Below are positions 34,503 to 43,886 of a DNA stretch of 64,000 nucleotides, piece by piece; the first letter of the stretch is position 1; each line of letters starts with the position of its first letter. The stretch is from contig NZ_FOXJ01000009.1 in NCBI RefSeq assembly GCF_900115685.1, forward strand, positions 124,001-188,000. Direction: 5' to 3'. Under the pieces are notes generated by a model. It did not search any database. It worked only from the letters and a program-made list of their open reading frames with translations, and was not told the origin of the DNA. The stretch is from Variovorax sp. 770b2. Its GTDB lineage: Bacteria > Pseudomonadota > Gammaproteobacteria > Burkholderiales > Burkholderiaceae_C. The translations under genes were made by a program, and so were the position numbers.

Positions 34503-35987
34503 CTAGATGGCGTGCGCGCGAACGAGCGGTCGATGCATGCCGGCTCCATTCACATTCACTGAGCGCTGCAAGGTCAGCGCTGTCCTTTCGAAGCGGAGGA
34601 CAAATGTGTCGCGGAATGCCGTCTCGACGTATTGGCATTGCAACGTGAATTCACTGGCGTTGCTCCACCCACCGCTCGCGGCCGTAACGAGCTCCGCCGG
34701 TTCATAGCCATGGTGCAGGCCCGCGCCGGGCAGCGTTGTGCGCGATTCCAGCCATTCCCCGTCAAGCGATGCGGAGATCCAATGCTTGCGGTTACCCACT
34801 TCCAACACCAGCCGGCAACAGGTCGGTTCGATTTCGAGGACTATTGACCTGATGTCGTCTTCATTGGGCTCGGCCATGAAGCGACGACCGTTGACTCCCG
34901 CTGCGGCGAGTTGCGGGGTCGTCTTGTGAACTGGCGACAGCTTGCGCGAGGATAGGTAGTCGCGTAGTTGTTCTTCGCTTCGATTGTGGAGATCTGCGCC
35001 GGCCGCGATCTGCGGCAGGTACTGCCAGACCAGGGGTGGGATGCCCACGTCTGGCCGGCTGATCGAACCTCGCACCGCGGCGGTGATCGCAAGCGCGAGC
35101 CCGAGTTCGGGGAAGACGAAGCCGTACTGACCGAAGGCACCGAATGCATAGAAACCGGGCCGTCCAGGCAAGGCCCACCAATGCAGTCCGTAGGGTCGTC
35201 CCGGGGCGCCCTCGCCGGCTGCCGTCACCCAGCCTTCCGGCAGGATGCGCTGACCGTTCCAGACTCCGTCAGCGGCATGGAGCACGGCCAGTTTCAGCAG
35301 GTCCTCCGTGACTGCGCTCGCGCCGTTGCCTCCAGGGTTGATGCCTTCCGGTCCGACATCCCATTTCACCGAACGCATGCCCAGCGGCGCGAACAGGCGC
35401 GGCGCAAGGTAGTCGTGCAACGACACACCACTCGTGCGCGTAACGAGCGCCGAGAGCATGAAGCTGGTCGCGCTCGAATACTGGAAGCGCGTGCCGGGTT
35501 CATGGGGCACCGGAATCTTCATGAACTCGTCGATCCAGCTGGTCGAGATGCCGCGCCAGACGGAGCCGGAGGTGCCGTGGTCGTGACCACTCGTCTGCGT
35601 GAGGAGATCGATCACCCTCATCTTGCGCAGATGTGCCGGTGTTTCAGGATGGGCCCGCTCGGGGAAATAGTCGAGCACGGCGTCGTCCAGGCCAAACAGC
35701 CCTTCGCGCAAGGCCAGCCCGACGCCGGTTGCCGTGAAGGCCTTGGTGACTGAGTGAAGCATATGCATCCGCTCCTCGGTGTAGGGGTGCCACCAGCCCT
35801 CGGCCACCACCTGGCCGTGGCGTGCAAGCATGAAGCTGTGCAGTTCAAGACCGTCGGCGTCCATGGCTCGCAGCAGATCGAGGATGCCCGCCGCCGACAG
35901 TCCTTGGGCGCCTGGCGTCGTGCGAACGAGCGCATGGGAATCGCGCTTTCCCGCATCGGCCTGGTCGGCTGTGTCCTTCGACTGCAT
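34503..35987 (-). CDS. Serine hydrolase, beta-lactamase (class C) family
   Basis: A 494-residue protein from ATG 35987, which shares one base with the stop of the upstream Bug gene (TGATG). The nucleophile motif S79-x-x-K82 (HSVTKAF) and the Tyr of YSS at 170-172 are in place; the last hydrolytic motif is near GQYGF. No signal peptide is visible, so a cytoplasmic esterase is more likely than a beta-lactamase. The last ~110 residues form an extra beta-rich domain. It is the last gene of an operon with Bug, DUF4387 and AtuA-like genes, so it may hydrolyse an ester or lactone of the same pathway. Confidence 0.88.
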   Translation of the reverse strand: MQSKDTADQADAGKRDSHALVRTTPGAQGLSAAGILDLLRAMDADGLELHSFMLARHGQVVAEGWWHPYTEERMHMLHSVTKAFTATGVGLALREGLFGLDDAVLDYFPERAHPETPAHLRKMRVIDLLTQTSGHDHGTSGSVWRGISTSWIDEFMKIPVPHEPGTRFQYSSATSFMLSALVTRTSGVSLHDYLAPRLFAPLGMRSVKWDVGPEGINPGGNGASAVTEDLLKLAVLHAADGVWNGQRILPEGWVTAAGEGAPGRPYGLHWWALPGRPGFYAFGAFGQYGFVFPELGLALAITAAVRGSISRPDVGIPPLVWQYLPQIAAGADLHNRSEEQLRDYLSSRKLSPVHKTTPQLAAAGVNGRRFMAEPNEDDIRSIVLEIEPTCCRLVLEVGNRKHWISASLDGEWLESRTTLPGAGLHHGYEPAELVTAASGGWSNASEFTLQCQYVETAFRDTFVLRFERTALTLQRSVNVNGAGMHRPLVRAHAI

Positions 35988-36979
35988 CAATCGACCTGCG
36001 CGCCCGAATCGCGCACGACGGGTGCCCATTTGGCGATCTCGCTGCTGAGAAACCGCCCGAACTCCTCGCTGCTGCCGCCCGCCGGCTCGCCGCCGTTGCT
36101 GCGCACGAAGGCGATGAAGTCGGGCTCGCGCAGCATCTGATTCATCGCTGCATTCAGCCTTGCGACCACCGGCTGCGGCGTCCCTGTTGGCGCGAACAAG
36201 CCCGACCACACCCGCGCCTCGAAGCCGGGGAGGCCCTGCTCCTGAAACGTCGCCAGTTCTGACGTCGAAGCCAGCCGTGTTGGGCTGGTGATGCCGAGCA
36301 GGCGCACCTTGCCCTGCCGCGCGTGCGGAAGGATCGACGCGCCAGCGTCGAACGCGCAGGCGATCTGTCCGCCGATCAAGTCCTGAACCACCAGTGGTGA
36401 ACCGCGGTACGGGATGTGCGCGATGTCCAGGTCGGCACGCTTTTTGAGCATTTCCATCGTCAGATGCTGCGTCGTCCCGCTGCCGCCCGAGCCATAGCTA
36501 AGCTTCCCCGGGTTTGCCTTGGCATAGGCGATGAACTCTTTCACGTCCTTGACGGGGAGCGCGTTGTTGACCGCGAGATAGAGAAAGCCGTTGTTGATCT
36601 GCGTGACAGGAACAAAGTCCTTCACCGGGTCGTAGGGCATCTTTTTGTAAAGCGATGGATTGATGGCCATCTGTCCGCCCGAAGACATCAGCAGTGTGTA
36701 GCCGTCCTTTGGCGCGCTCTTGACGGCCTCGGCAACGATGAAGCCATGCGCCCCCGGCCTGTTCTCGACATAGACAGACTGACCCAGCGCCGTCGACAGG
36801 CGCTGTGCGATCTGGCGGGCGCTCGCGTCGGTGGAGTCTCCTGCGGGCGTGCCTGTCAGGATGCGGACTGGCCGCGCCGGCCATGATGGCTGCGCGCTTG
36901 CCGCAAGGGGCACACCAGTTACAGCGAAGGCCAGGCTCTCGCACAGCAGGCGGCGGCGGGTCAAAGAGGAACGGGTCAT
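35987..36979 (-). CDS. Tripartite tricarboxylate transporter (Bug) substrate-binding protein
   Basis: A 330-residue protein with N-terminal RRRLLCESLAFAV export signal ending ASA-Q. The Bug fold motifs are intact: PVRILTGTPAGDSTDASARQIA, VENRPGAHGFIVAEAVKSA, DGYTLLMSSGGQ, KLSYGSGGSGTTQHLTMEM, HIPYRGSPLVVQDLIGGQI. It is the second Bug protein in the window and clearly divergent from the first. It belongs to the AtuA/DUF4387 operon and may bind its substrate. Confidence 0.92.
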   Translation of the reverse strand: MTRSSLTRRRLLCESLAFAVTGVPLAASAQPSWPARPVRILTGTPAGDSTDASARQIAQRLSTALGQSVYVENRPGAHGFIVAEAVKSAPKDGYTLLMSSGGQMAINPSLYKKMPYDPVKDFVPVTQINNGFLYLAVNNALPVKDVKEFIAYAKANPGKLSYGSGGSGTTQHLTMEMLKKRADLDIAHIPYRGSPLVVQDLIGGQIACAFDAGASILPHARQGKVRLLGITSPTRLASTSELATFQEQGLPGFEARVWSGLFAPTGTPQPVVARLNAAMNQMLREPDFIAFVRSNGGEPAGGSSEEFGRFLSSEIAKWAPVVRDSGAQVD

Positions 36980-37018
36980 GAGAAATGTCCAGAATCTGAT
37001 GGGAGCGACATCGATGAG

Positions 37019-37324
37019 TCAGAGCTCAAGGTCCAGGAGCCGCGTGTACTGCTGGCCACCGTGCATGTCACGCTCGAGCACGCCGCCTTGAGGCGTTTGC
37101 CGTGGATAGGAGAATTTGAGTACGTGCAGATCCGGTATCGCGAAGCGCTTCACGCTTTCGGTGGAGGCTCCAAAAAGCGGCGCCATTCTGCTGGCCTGCA
37201 GCACGGGTGTGTCCTGCCAGCGTGCAAAGGTCTCTGCATCGGGGAAGAACAAGTCCACCGTGATCCAGAAGGGCCCCGCGTTCTTCGAACGGATATGGCG
37301 ACAGACCTCGGAGAGCTTAGGCAT
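37019..37324 (-). CDS. DUF4387 domain protein, AtuA partner
   Basis: A 101-residue protein matching DUF4387 along its length (LSEVCRHIRSKNAGPFWITVDLFF, FGASTESVKRFAIPDLHVLKFSYPR, GVLERDMHGGQQYTRLLDL). These proteins follow AtuA-like genes almost always and are thought to be its small subunit; some are fused to it. The start ATG 37324 overlaps the upstream AtuA stop by 8 bases. Confidence 0.88.
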   Translation of the reverse strand: MPKLSEVCRHIRSKNAGPFWITVDLFFPDAETFARWQDTPVLQASRMAPLFGASTESVKRFAIPDLHVLKFSYPRQTPQGGVLERDMHGGQQYTRLLDLEL

Positions 37325-38717
37325 GGGCCACCTCCGCCAGGTCGACGAGTTCCATGCGCACGCGCTGTAGCGGGTGATCGACCTCGACTACATGGTTCAG
37401 GAAGAATTCATACACCGGGCCACGCTCCACCTCGGCAGGCGAGAAAGGAAATGCGTAGCTGGGCAATGGCATGTCTCGCTCCAGAGGCATGTGGAAGAAC
37501 AGCGGGTTGCAGGTCTTCGCGATCTGGGTGGCAAGCTCCTGCGTCCGCGCGGTCGCCACGAACAGCAATCCGATCTCCGCCGGAACATGAGGCTGAATAT
37601 GCGGCTGATCGTGCGGCTCCTCAGCACCGCTGACAGCATTCCAGCCATAGGGGCGCAGCGAGATGTCGTAGTCACCTGCAGCATCGCCAAGGGCCTGCTC
37701 GACGCGCTGCCTCAGCAGCGCGTGCATCTGGACGAGGAAGCGTGGCAGTGCTTCGAGCACATTGGGGTCGCGGATGCCGACCAGCATGATCGTTTGGAAT
37801 GCCGTCGCCGCGGCGCCCTCAAGCTTCATCGTGTAGGGCCCCGGCTCGAAACGTGAACCAGTGACCCGAACTCTGCTCTCGTCCAATGCTTCGTAGCGGG
37901 CGCGCGTGACATCGAGCACGCCGCCTGGCTCGTGCAGCAGGAAGGGATCGGCGTTCTCGTAAAGCATGTGTGCCGATACCGTGTAGGGCGTACAGCGATT
38001 TCCCGCTCGCAGTGGCTCCACGTCGAAGTGATCGGCGCCGATCCGGATCATCACGCCGCCATCGCGTGTATTGACCGAGCACAGCCCACCGCACTCCGCC
38101 GTCTTGCCGGCGTGCCACGCAGCGCCCGCATGCATCCCGCGCATCAGCGGAAGCGCGGCGAGCACTGCGGTATCCGTCGTGCGCCCGCCAAGCACGATGT
38201 CGGCACCGGCCCGCAGCGCTTCGATATAGGGCTCGGGGCCCATCAGCGCCACGATGTGTTTGCAGCGCTCGAACGAGCTCTGATCGACGGAGACCATCGG
38301 TGCCAGCGGACGTATGCGTCCCTGGGCAGCGGCGCCGAGAAGCTCGTCTGACTGCTGTTCCGAATACAGGAGCGCAATGCGCGGATGTAGGCCATGCTCG
38401 GCCGCGATTTCCAGCGCGATGTCCCGAGTCCATTCGAGCGCTTCGTCGCAACCCGAAGTGCCGCATGAGCCGATTAATAGCGGGATGCCGGCTTGCTCGC
38501 GCGCGCGCATCAAGATCGAGAGATCGGCCTTCACGGCGGCACGCGAGTATTTGCAGCGCCCGCTCGCGAGGTAAGCCGGACCGCTGTCGGTAGACCCCGC
38601 GTCGCAGGCGATGGCGTGGGCGCCTGATGCCAGCCCGGCTTCTACGTCAGCGAAGGCGATGCCAGCACCCAGAGCGCCGGTGGGAACGAGAACGTTCACG
38701 GTATTCGCATAGTTCAT
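37317..38717 (-). CDS. AtuA-like (acyclic terpene utilization / DUF1446) protein
   Basis: A 466-residue protein beginning NVLVPTGALGAGI. Conserved blocks of the DUF1446/AtuA family are present: HAIACDAGSTDSGPAYLASG, PLLIGSCGTSGCDEALEW, GADIVLGGRTTDTAVLAALPL, CGGLCSVNTRDGGVMIRIG, HEPGGVLDVTRARYEALD. Family members take part in terpene and other acyl-chain breakdown; the reaction is not settled. First gene of a four-gene operon divergent from a GntR regulator. Confidence 0.88.
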   Translation of the reverse strand: MNYANTVNVLVPTGALGAGIAFADVEAGLASGAHAIACDAGSTDSGPAYLASGRCKYSRAAVKADLSILMRAREQAGIPLLIGSCGTSGCDEALEWTRDIALEIAAEHGLHPRIALLYSEQQSDELLGAAAQGRIRPLAPMVSVDQSSFERCKHIVALMGPEPYIEALRAGADIVLGGRTTDTAVLAALPLMRGMHAGAAWHAGKTAECGGLCSVNTRDGGVMIRIGADHFDVEPLRAGNRCTPYTVSAHMLYENADPFLLHEPGGVLDVTRARYEALDESRVRVTGSRFEPGPYTMKLEGAAATAFQTIMLVGIRDPNVLEALPRFLVQMHALLRQRVEQALGDAAGDYDISLRPYGWNAVSGAEEPHDQPHIQPHVPAEIGLLFVATARTQELATQIAKTCNPLFFHMPLERDMPLPSYAFPFSPAEVERGPVYEFFLNHVVEVDHPLQRVRMELVDLAEVAHA

Positions 38718-38754
38718 GGGGTGCAGAATAGTCTCTAACCTGCATGGTCGTCAA

Positions 38755-38766
38755 CTGGTATACCAG
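38755..38766. promoter_or_regulatory. Palindromic operator CTGGTATACCAG of the GntR/FCD regulator
   Basis: A perfect 12-base palindrome in the 92-base region between the AtuA operon and the GntR gene. Its core TGGTATACCA is the classic TGGT-N2-ACCA site of GntR/FCD (VanR-type) regulators. It lies 38 bases from the AtuA start and 44 from the regulator start, where it could block both promoters. This also supports ATG 38810 as the regulator start, since the upstream frame start at 38744 would put the site inside the gene. Confidence 0.75.
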
Positions 38767-38809
38767 TGGTGTCCGATTGGATTTCCGAGTGCTGCATACT
38801 CACATTGCG

Positions 38810-39610
38810 ATGACAGCCCAAGCCACCACGAAGAGACAGCGAACCAGTTCGCCCCCTGCACCGAAGTTGCAGAAATCTGTGCCGCGTCGCAGTTCCGGTA
38901 CTCGCCCTGTGGCTGCACCGCACGTCGATGAAGCCGAGTCGCCTCTCGCCGATGTGGAAGAAAACGCGGACCAGTCTCTGTCTGAGCGAGCGCATCGCGC
39001 GCTCATGGGGATGATCCTTAGCGGTGAACTGGCCCCTACGGAAGTGATCACTGAACGGCAGATCGCAATTCAGCTGGGTGTGTCACGGACGCCGTTGCGC
39101 GAGGCAATCAGGCGGCTGGAAGGCGCCCGGCTTCTCGAGCGCCAGCGCAGCGGCGTGCTCGTTGTGCGCGCGCTCCCGATCGAGGAGTACATCAGCATCC
39201 TGGATGTGCGGCGCCTCCTCGAGAGCGAAGCCGCACGGCTCGCCGCTGGTCAGATTCCCTTGGAAGAACTCGAGCGTCTGCGCGGGCGCGCCAATGCAGT
39301 TCTGGCACTTCCAGAGGATGCCGTGATCCCAGCGGCCGCAGAGGATGAGGATCTGCATTTGATGATTGCCGCCAGCGCGGGCAATCCAGTTCTCGAAGAG
39401 ATGATCCTTGCGATGCGCACCCGGACTTCCATGTTCCGGTTCGGCCGGTTCCCAGCGCGACGCCGCGACGTCATGCGCGAGCACCTCGCAATCGTGGATG
39501 CTCTTGCTTCCGGCAATGGAGCGTTGGCGCAACAGGCGATGGAGCAGCATCTTGACCAGGTGCGTGCAACCATCATCGCGCGCCTGACGGATTCGCGTCG
39601 GCGAGGTTGA
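38810..39610 (+). CDS. GntR-family (FCD) transcriptional regulator
   Basis: A 266-residue protein from ATG 38810. A ~55-residue basic, disordered N-terminus precedes the winged helix (LSERAHRALMGMILSGELAPTEVITERQIAIQLGVSRTPLREAIRRLE). The FCD ligand domain has a metal-site His in LHLMIAA and others further on (MREHLAIVDAL, MEQHLDQVR). It is expected to repress the divergent AtuA-like operon and itself, released by a pathway metabolite. The 39611-40006 stretch after it holds nothing supportable. Confidence 0.9.
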   Translation: MTAQATTKRQRTSSPPAPKLQKSVPRRSSGTRPVAAPHVDEAESPLADVEENADQSLSERAHRALMGMILSGELAPTEVITERQIAIQLGVSRTPLREAIRRLEGARLLERQRSGVLVVRALPIEEYISILDVRRLLESEAARLAAGQIPLEELERLRGRANAVLALPEDAVIPAAAEDEDLHLMIAASAGNPVLEEMILAMRTRTSMFRFGRFPARRRDVMREHLAIVDALASGNGALAQQAMEQHLDQVRATIIARLTDSRRRG

Positions 39611-40006
39611 CCATGAGGCGCAATTCATGGGCTCCGGCTTCAAACGCCTCCGTGTACGTGCTGCATGAATCTTGGGAGACTTTCGGCTCACCAAAGATGT
39701 TGTTCGATCACCGCTGGGTTTCGACTTAGAGCAGGTCGGATGGTTGCTGCGTCGGATGGCAATTTTGCGAGTCAGTACGCAACTCAATGCACTGGCCTTG
39801 TTCCGTGATGCCAACTTCGGACTGATCTGCAATGTTCGATGCCGAGCAACGTCGGCAGCCGCAGCAAGCATTCATCGCGCAAGTGCACGAATAAACTGCG
39901 GCCCTCCTGCTGCGCGCAACGCACGGCAAAATCGAGGCCTAGCCTTGACTGGCACCGCCTGCTTCCGCCGTAAAGCAGGACTCAGCTGCACTCCATCGGG
40001 GACAAC

Positions 40007-40310
40007 TTACCGCACTACCGCCGTACCTCGCCTGGTGATGCGGTCAAAAGTGAAGACATGCTCTTGGGGCGCCTCGACGCAGCAGCCGAAAAGACGTCGC
40101 CGCTCGTGGCCGCGCCGTAACGTAGTTCCACCGATGCCGCGCAAATGGGACAGGTGGCGCTATAGCGCACCAGGCCGATGAGCGTGCGTCGCCCAGCTTG
40201 AAGCTCTCGAGCTGGGCTGGCGGCTCGCTCCAGCTAACCAGCGCGTCTGCGGCAGGCACGATCCGATCGGCCAGCAACCACCAGAGCTGGCGAACCACGT
40301 CCCGCAAGAC
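40007..40310 (-). pseudogene. Remnant of a small Cys-containing protein, frameshifted
   Basis: Three frames in turn give a coherent protein. The first is DVVRQLWWLLADRIVPAADALVSW. The second is RRTLIGLVRYSATCPICAASVELRYG (about 40160), with a CPIC zinc-type pair. The third is CCVEAPQEHVFTFDRITRRG, ending at 40007. Each shift costs one or two bases. I recall similar small proteins in Comamonadaceae but not a function. No complete gene remains. Confidence 0.4.
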
Positions 40311-40453
40311 CCAGCCAAGCCCGGCTGTGACACGTTGAAAGTGAGCAGAAAAGCGTCACAGATTGAGGCCGCATCCAGGTTCTGAAAGCGCTGCCTCCCC
40401 GAAGCTTTTTCCGCGCACTCATGAAGTGCATGGCTGAATCCTGAAAATGGCGT

Positions 40454-41641
40454 TCACCGCGGATACGGCCGGTGCAAGCCTATGTCTGGATTGAGTCGAA
40501 CACCGAACCCGGGCGCATCGAGCGCCGAGGCCTTCATCCGGCCGTTGACCGGCACCGGTTCGTCCAGCAATTGCGGGTTGAACATCGGCACAACCTCGTC
40601 GGCCTTGGGTGACATCATCAGAAACTCGGCGAACGGACTGTTGTGTCGCGTGATCACAAAGTGGTAGCTGTAGACCGAAGAGCCATGCGGCACCATCAGC
40701 TTGCCGCGCGCATCCGCCATGCTCGATATCTTGATCAGTTCGGTGATGCCACCGCACCACCCCACGTCCGGCTGCAGGATGTCGCAGCATTCCATCTCCA
40801 GCAGCAGCCGAAAGCCCCAGCGCGTGGCTTCATGCTCGCCGGTGGTCACCAGCATGCCGCGCGGCACATTGCGCCGCAGTTCCGCATAGCCCCAGTAGTC
40901 GTCGGGCGGCAACGCCTCTTCGATCCACTTCAAGCCGGACTCGTTGCGCGCCGCCGTGGCCAGGCGTGTGGCGTACTCCACGTCCAGACTCATCCAGCAA
41001 TCGAGCATGAGCCAGAAATCGTCGCCCACCTTGCTGCGCATGTCGGCCAGCATGTCGAGGTTCTTGCGCAGGCCTGCCTCGCGTTCGGCCGGCGAGTGAT
41101 GCAGCGGCATCTTGCCGCCGATGAAGCCCATCTCCTTGGCCAGGTCGGGCCGCGCGCCGGTGGCGTAAAAACTCAGCTCGTCGCGCACCGGGCCGCCCAG
41201 CAGCGCGTGCACCGGCTCCTTGCGCACCTTGGCCAGCAGGTCCCACAGGGCGAGGTCGACCCCCGAGATCGTGTTGAGCACGATGCCCTTGCGCCCGTAG
41301 AACAAGGTGGCGTTGTACATCTGGTCCCACAGCTTCTCGATGTCGGTGACCTTGGCGCCTTCCAGGAAACGCGCAAGGTGCTTCTCGACAATCCAGCAGC
41401 CGATCTCGCCGCCGGTGGTCACTGAAAAGCCGACCGTCCCGTCACTGGCCTCGATCTCGACCACCAGCGTACCGAGCACGTTCAGGCCGAAGCTCTGCCG
41501 GCTCTCGCGGTACTCGGGGTACTTGCTCATAGGCGTGGCGATGTGGTCATCGATCCAATGGCCGGCCGCCTGGTCGTGGTAGTCGGCGCCACCGCCTCGT
41601 ACCGTGAAAGCGCGCACGTGCCTGATGGTGGGCATGCTCAT
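40454..41641 (-). CDS. rhmD: L-rhamnonate dehydratase (enolase superfamily)
   Basis: A 395-residue protein from ATG 41641 (RBS AAGGATC). The capping domain begins with IRHVRAFTVRGGGADYHDQ, characteristic of rhamnonate dehydratases. The barrel has metal ligands D214, E241 or E242 and E269 (TTGEHEATRWGF), and the general base H319 (VPHGSSVYSYHF). It removes water from L-rhamnonate to give 2-keto-3-deoxy-L-rhamnonate. Related sugar acids (L-lyxonate, L-mannonate) are possible substrates. It ends a five-gene operon with a transporter, two SDRs and an FAH hydrolase. Confidence 0.88.
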   Translation of the reverse strand: MSMPTIRHVRAFTVRGGGADYHDQAAGHWIDDHIATPMSKYPEYRESRQSFGLNVLGTLVVEIEASDGTVGFSVTTGGEIGCWIVEKHLARFLEGAKVTDIEKLWDQMYNATLFYGRKGIVLNTISGVDLALWDLLAKVRKEPVHALLGGPVRDELSFYATGARPDLAKEMGFIGGKMPLHHSPAEREAGLRKNLDMLADMRSKVGDDFWLMLDCWMSLDVEYATRLATAARNESGLKWIEEALPPDDYWGYAELRRNVPRGMLVTTGEHEATRWGFRLLLEMECCDILQPDVGWCGGITELIKISSMADARGKLMVPHGSSVYSYHFVITRHNSPFAEFLMMSPKADEVVPMFNPQLLDEPVPVNGRMKASALDAPGFGVRLNPDIGLHRPYPR

Positions 41642-41697
41642 CGAAGATCCTTGGAGTGATGGAAACGCTCGGGTGGGGTCATGGCGGACAGCGACAG

Positions 41698-43008
41698 TTA
41701 CTGCAGCCTGTCGTGTGCCGTCTCTCGCAGCATGGCCACGGCGGGCGTGGAAATCAGTGCGGACGCGATCACGAAGAAGGCCAGCGACATGGGGCTGCCG
41801 GTCCATCCAATGAGCCAGGTTGCGATGAAGGGCGCGAACCCGCCGAACACCATCGACGAGAGGTTGTAGGCGGTAGACAGGCCGAAGAGCCGCCCCTTGG
41901 TTGGGAACATCTCCACCAGAGCCGCCGGCATTGCACCCAGAAAGAGACCGCCCAGAACGCTCACCACCATCTGGATCAGCACGATGCGGCCGAAACCTGC
42001 GCCTCCCAGCGTTGCATGCAGCAGTGGATAGGACAGAAGCAGGAACGCCAGGCAGCTCAGGAGCATCGGCTTCTTTCTTCCGATGACATCGGAGAGAGCG
42101 CCAGACGCCAAGCAAGAGAGGGCGATGGTCGCGGTGGCGATGGTGCTTGACCACAAGGCTTCGCTGCGGCTGAGGCCTGCATACTTCTGGATGAAGGTGG
42201 GAAAGTAGCTCAGAAAAATATAGACCACCACCGACTGCATCGCTGCGAAGCAGAACGCGTGCAGCATGAGCTTCCAGAGGATGATCGGCTGCACCAGCAC
42301 ACTCGGCTCGCCGTCCGCGCGCTGGAATGCCGGTGTTTCCTGGACGCCCTTGCGAGCGAGCATGCCGAGGGGGCCGATCAGCGCACCCAGCAGAAACGGA
42401 ATTCGCCAGCCCCAGCTGTCCATGGTCTCAGGACCGAGGCCGGAGTTGAGCAGGGCCGTGACACCCGATCCCACAAGAAGACCCGCAAAGACGCTTGCCG
42501 GATGAAAGCTTCCGAAGAATCCGCGTTGCCGCGGTCCGGCCCATTCGACGATGAAGGAAGCGGAGCCTCCCCACTCACCGCCGGCGGAGAAACCCTGCAG
42601 CAGGCGCGCGAGCACCAGCAGCGCCGGTGCTGCGATGCCGATGGCTGAATACGTCGGAAGAACGCCGATAAGCCCTGTACCGATGGCCATCAGGCCGACG
42701 GTCAGGAGGAGCGCCGGCTTGCGTCCGTGCTTGTCGCCAAAGCGGCCGATCAGCATGCCGCCCAGCGGCCTTGCGACGAAGCCGATGCCAAAGGCGGCGA
42801 AGGTCGACAGCAGGGATGTGTTCTCGTCCGCCGAGGGGAAGAAGTGTTTGCCGATGATCGCAGCGAGGTAGGCATAGACGGCGAAGTCGTACCACTCGAG
42901 CATGTTGCCGACGGCCATGGCAACGACTGCTCTTCGGCGCTGCGGCCAACTGGCGGTGCGCGCCTCGGCGTGTGGGTCCGTGTGCCGCGCAGGGCTGTGT
43001 GCTTGCAT
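41698..43008 (-). CDS. MHS-family MFS metabolite:H+ symporter
   Basis: A 436-residue protein from ATG 43008 (RBS GGAGA). Twelve membrane segments are predictable. Family signatures are GNMLEWYDFAVYAYLA at the start, RPLGGMLIGRFGDKHGRKPAL in the 2-3 loop, LLQGFSAGGEWGGSASFIVEWA and GALSDVIGRKKPM in the second half. It probably imports the deoxy-sugar acid or its lactone used by the neighbouring enzymes. The substrate is inferred from the operon. Confidence 0.92.
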   Translation of the reverse strand: MQAHSPARHTDPHAEARTASWPQRRRAVVAMAVGNMLEWYDFAVYAYLAAIIGKHFFPSADENTSLLSTFAAFGIGFVARPLGGMLIGRFGDKHGRKPALLLTVGLMAIGTGLIGVLPTYSAIGIAAPALLVLARLLQGFSAGGEWGGSASFIVEWAGPRQRGFFGSFHPASVFAGLLVGSGVTALLNSGLGPETMDSWGWRIPFLLGALIGPLGMLARKGVQETPAFQRADGEPSVLVQPIILWKLMLHAFCFAAMQSVVVYIFLSYFPTFIQKYAGLSRSEALWSSTIATATIALSCLASGALSDVIGRKKPMLLSCLAFLLLSYPLLHATLGGAGFGRIVLIQMVVSVLGGLFLGAMPAALVEMFPTKGRLFGLSTAYNLSSMVFGGFAPFIATWLIGWTGSPMSLAFFVIASALISTPAVAMLRETAHDRLQ

Positions 43009-43067
43009 GATGTCTCCAGATAGTTTTTTGATTTCTTCGGATTGCTTCGACTCGGCCGGGGTCGGCG

Positions 43068-43829
43068 CTACGGCATGACGCTGCCCCCGTTCACTTCGAT
43101 GACCTGGCCTGTGATGTAGCTCGCCAGCCGTTCGCTGGACAGAAACAGGATCGCGCCCGAACATTCGTCGGCCCGGCCAAGGCGTCCCATGGGAATGCCT
43201 TCACGAAGTTTCTCGAGCAGCGCGGGCGTGGTGTGGCCGTCGTGGATGGGCGTCGCAATGACGCCCGGCGCAACCGCATTGACGCGAATCCCGTCGGGCA
43301 CCAGCTCCTTCGCCAGCGCCTTCGTCAGCGTCGAGACATAACCTTTGCATGACGAGTAGAGGCCGGCGCCAAGACTGCCGCCGGTACGCGCCGCCTGCGA
43401 TGTCACGTTGACGATGCTGCCGCCGCCTCCACGGCGCATCAGCGGCACCAGTTGCCGGCTCAGGATCAACATCGACCGCGCGTTGAGTGCGAAGACACGG
43501 TCGATCAGATCGTCGTCGGCGTCCATGAGTGCCCGGCGCTCGATGAAACCGCCCGCGTTGTTTACGAGAACGTCCAACCGGCCAAATGCCTTTTCGACCT
43601 CCGCGGCAAGCTCTCCGAGTTGCGACGGCTGCGTCACGTCGGCGCGGAAGAGCTGGCCGTCCCCGCCCACCTCTCTGATCTGCGCCAGCACCTTTTCAGC
43701 ATCGTCGGGGTGCGAGTTGTAGTGCACGCCGATGCGGCATCCGCAGCGCGCGAAATCGATCGCTGCGGCGGCACCGATGCCCGAACTGGCGCCGGTGACG
43801 AGAATTACCTTGTCGTTCAAATCCAGCAT
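43068..43829 (-). CDS. SDR-family oxidoreductase
   Basis: A 253-residue classical SDR from ATG 43829 (RBS GGAGA). The cofactor motif is TGASSGIG at 12-19, then NNAG, the Ser in VNVTSQ, and the Y-x-x-x-K of LYSSCKG. In the L-rhamnonate context it could be the sugar 1-dehydrogenase or the 2-keto-3-deoxy-sugar-acid 4-dehydrogenase. Which of the two SDRs does which step cannot be read from sequence. Confidence 0.9.
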   Translation of the reverse strand: MLDLNDKVILVTGASSGIGAAAAIDFARCGCRIGVHYNSHPDDAEKVLAQIREVGGDGQLFRADVTQPSQLGELAAEVEKAFGRLDVLVNNAGGFIERRALMDADDDLIDRVFALNARSMLILSRQLVPLMRRGGGGSIVNVTSQAARTGGSLGAGLYSSCKGYVSTLTKALAKELVPDGIRVNAVAPGVIATPIHDGHTTPALLEKLREGIPMGRLGRADECSGAILFLSSERLASYITGQVIEVNGGSVMP

Positions 43830-43886
43830 TTCTGTCTCCATGATTGTTTGGGCCGGAAGATCCGGCATACGCGCACTCGGCACGCG

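Noticed and set aside
39672..40181. 169-codon plus-strand frame
   Set aside because: Basic, no motif; the minus strand of its second half carries a better protein remnant.
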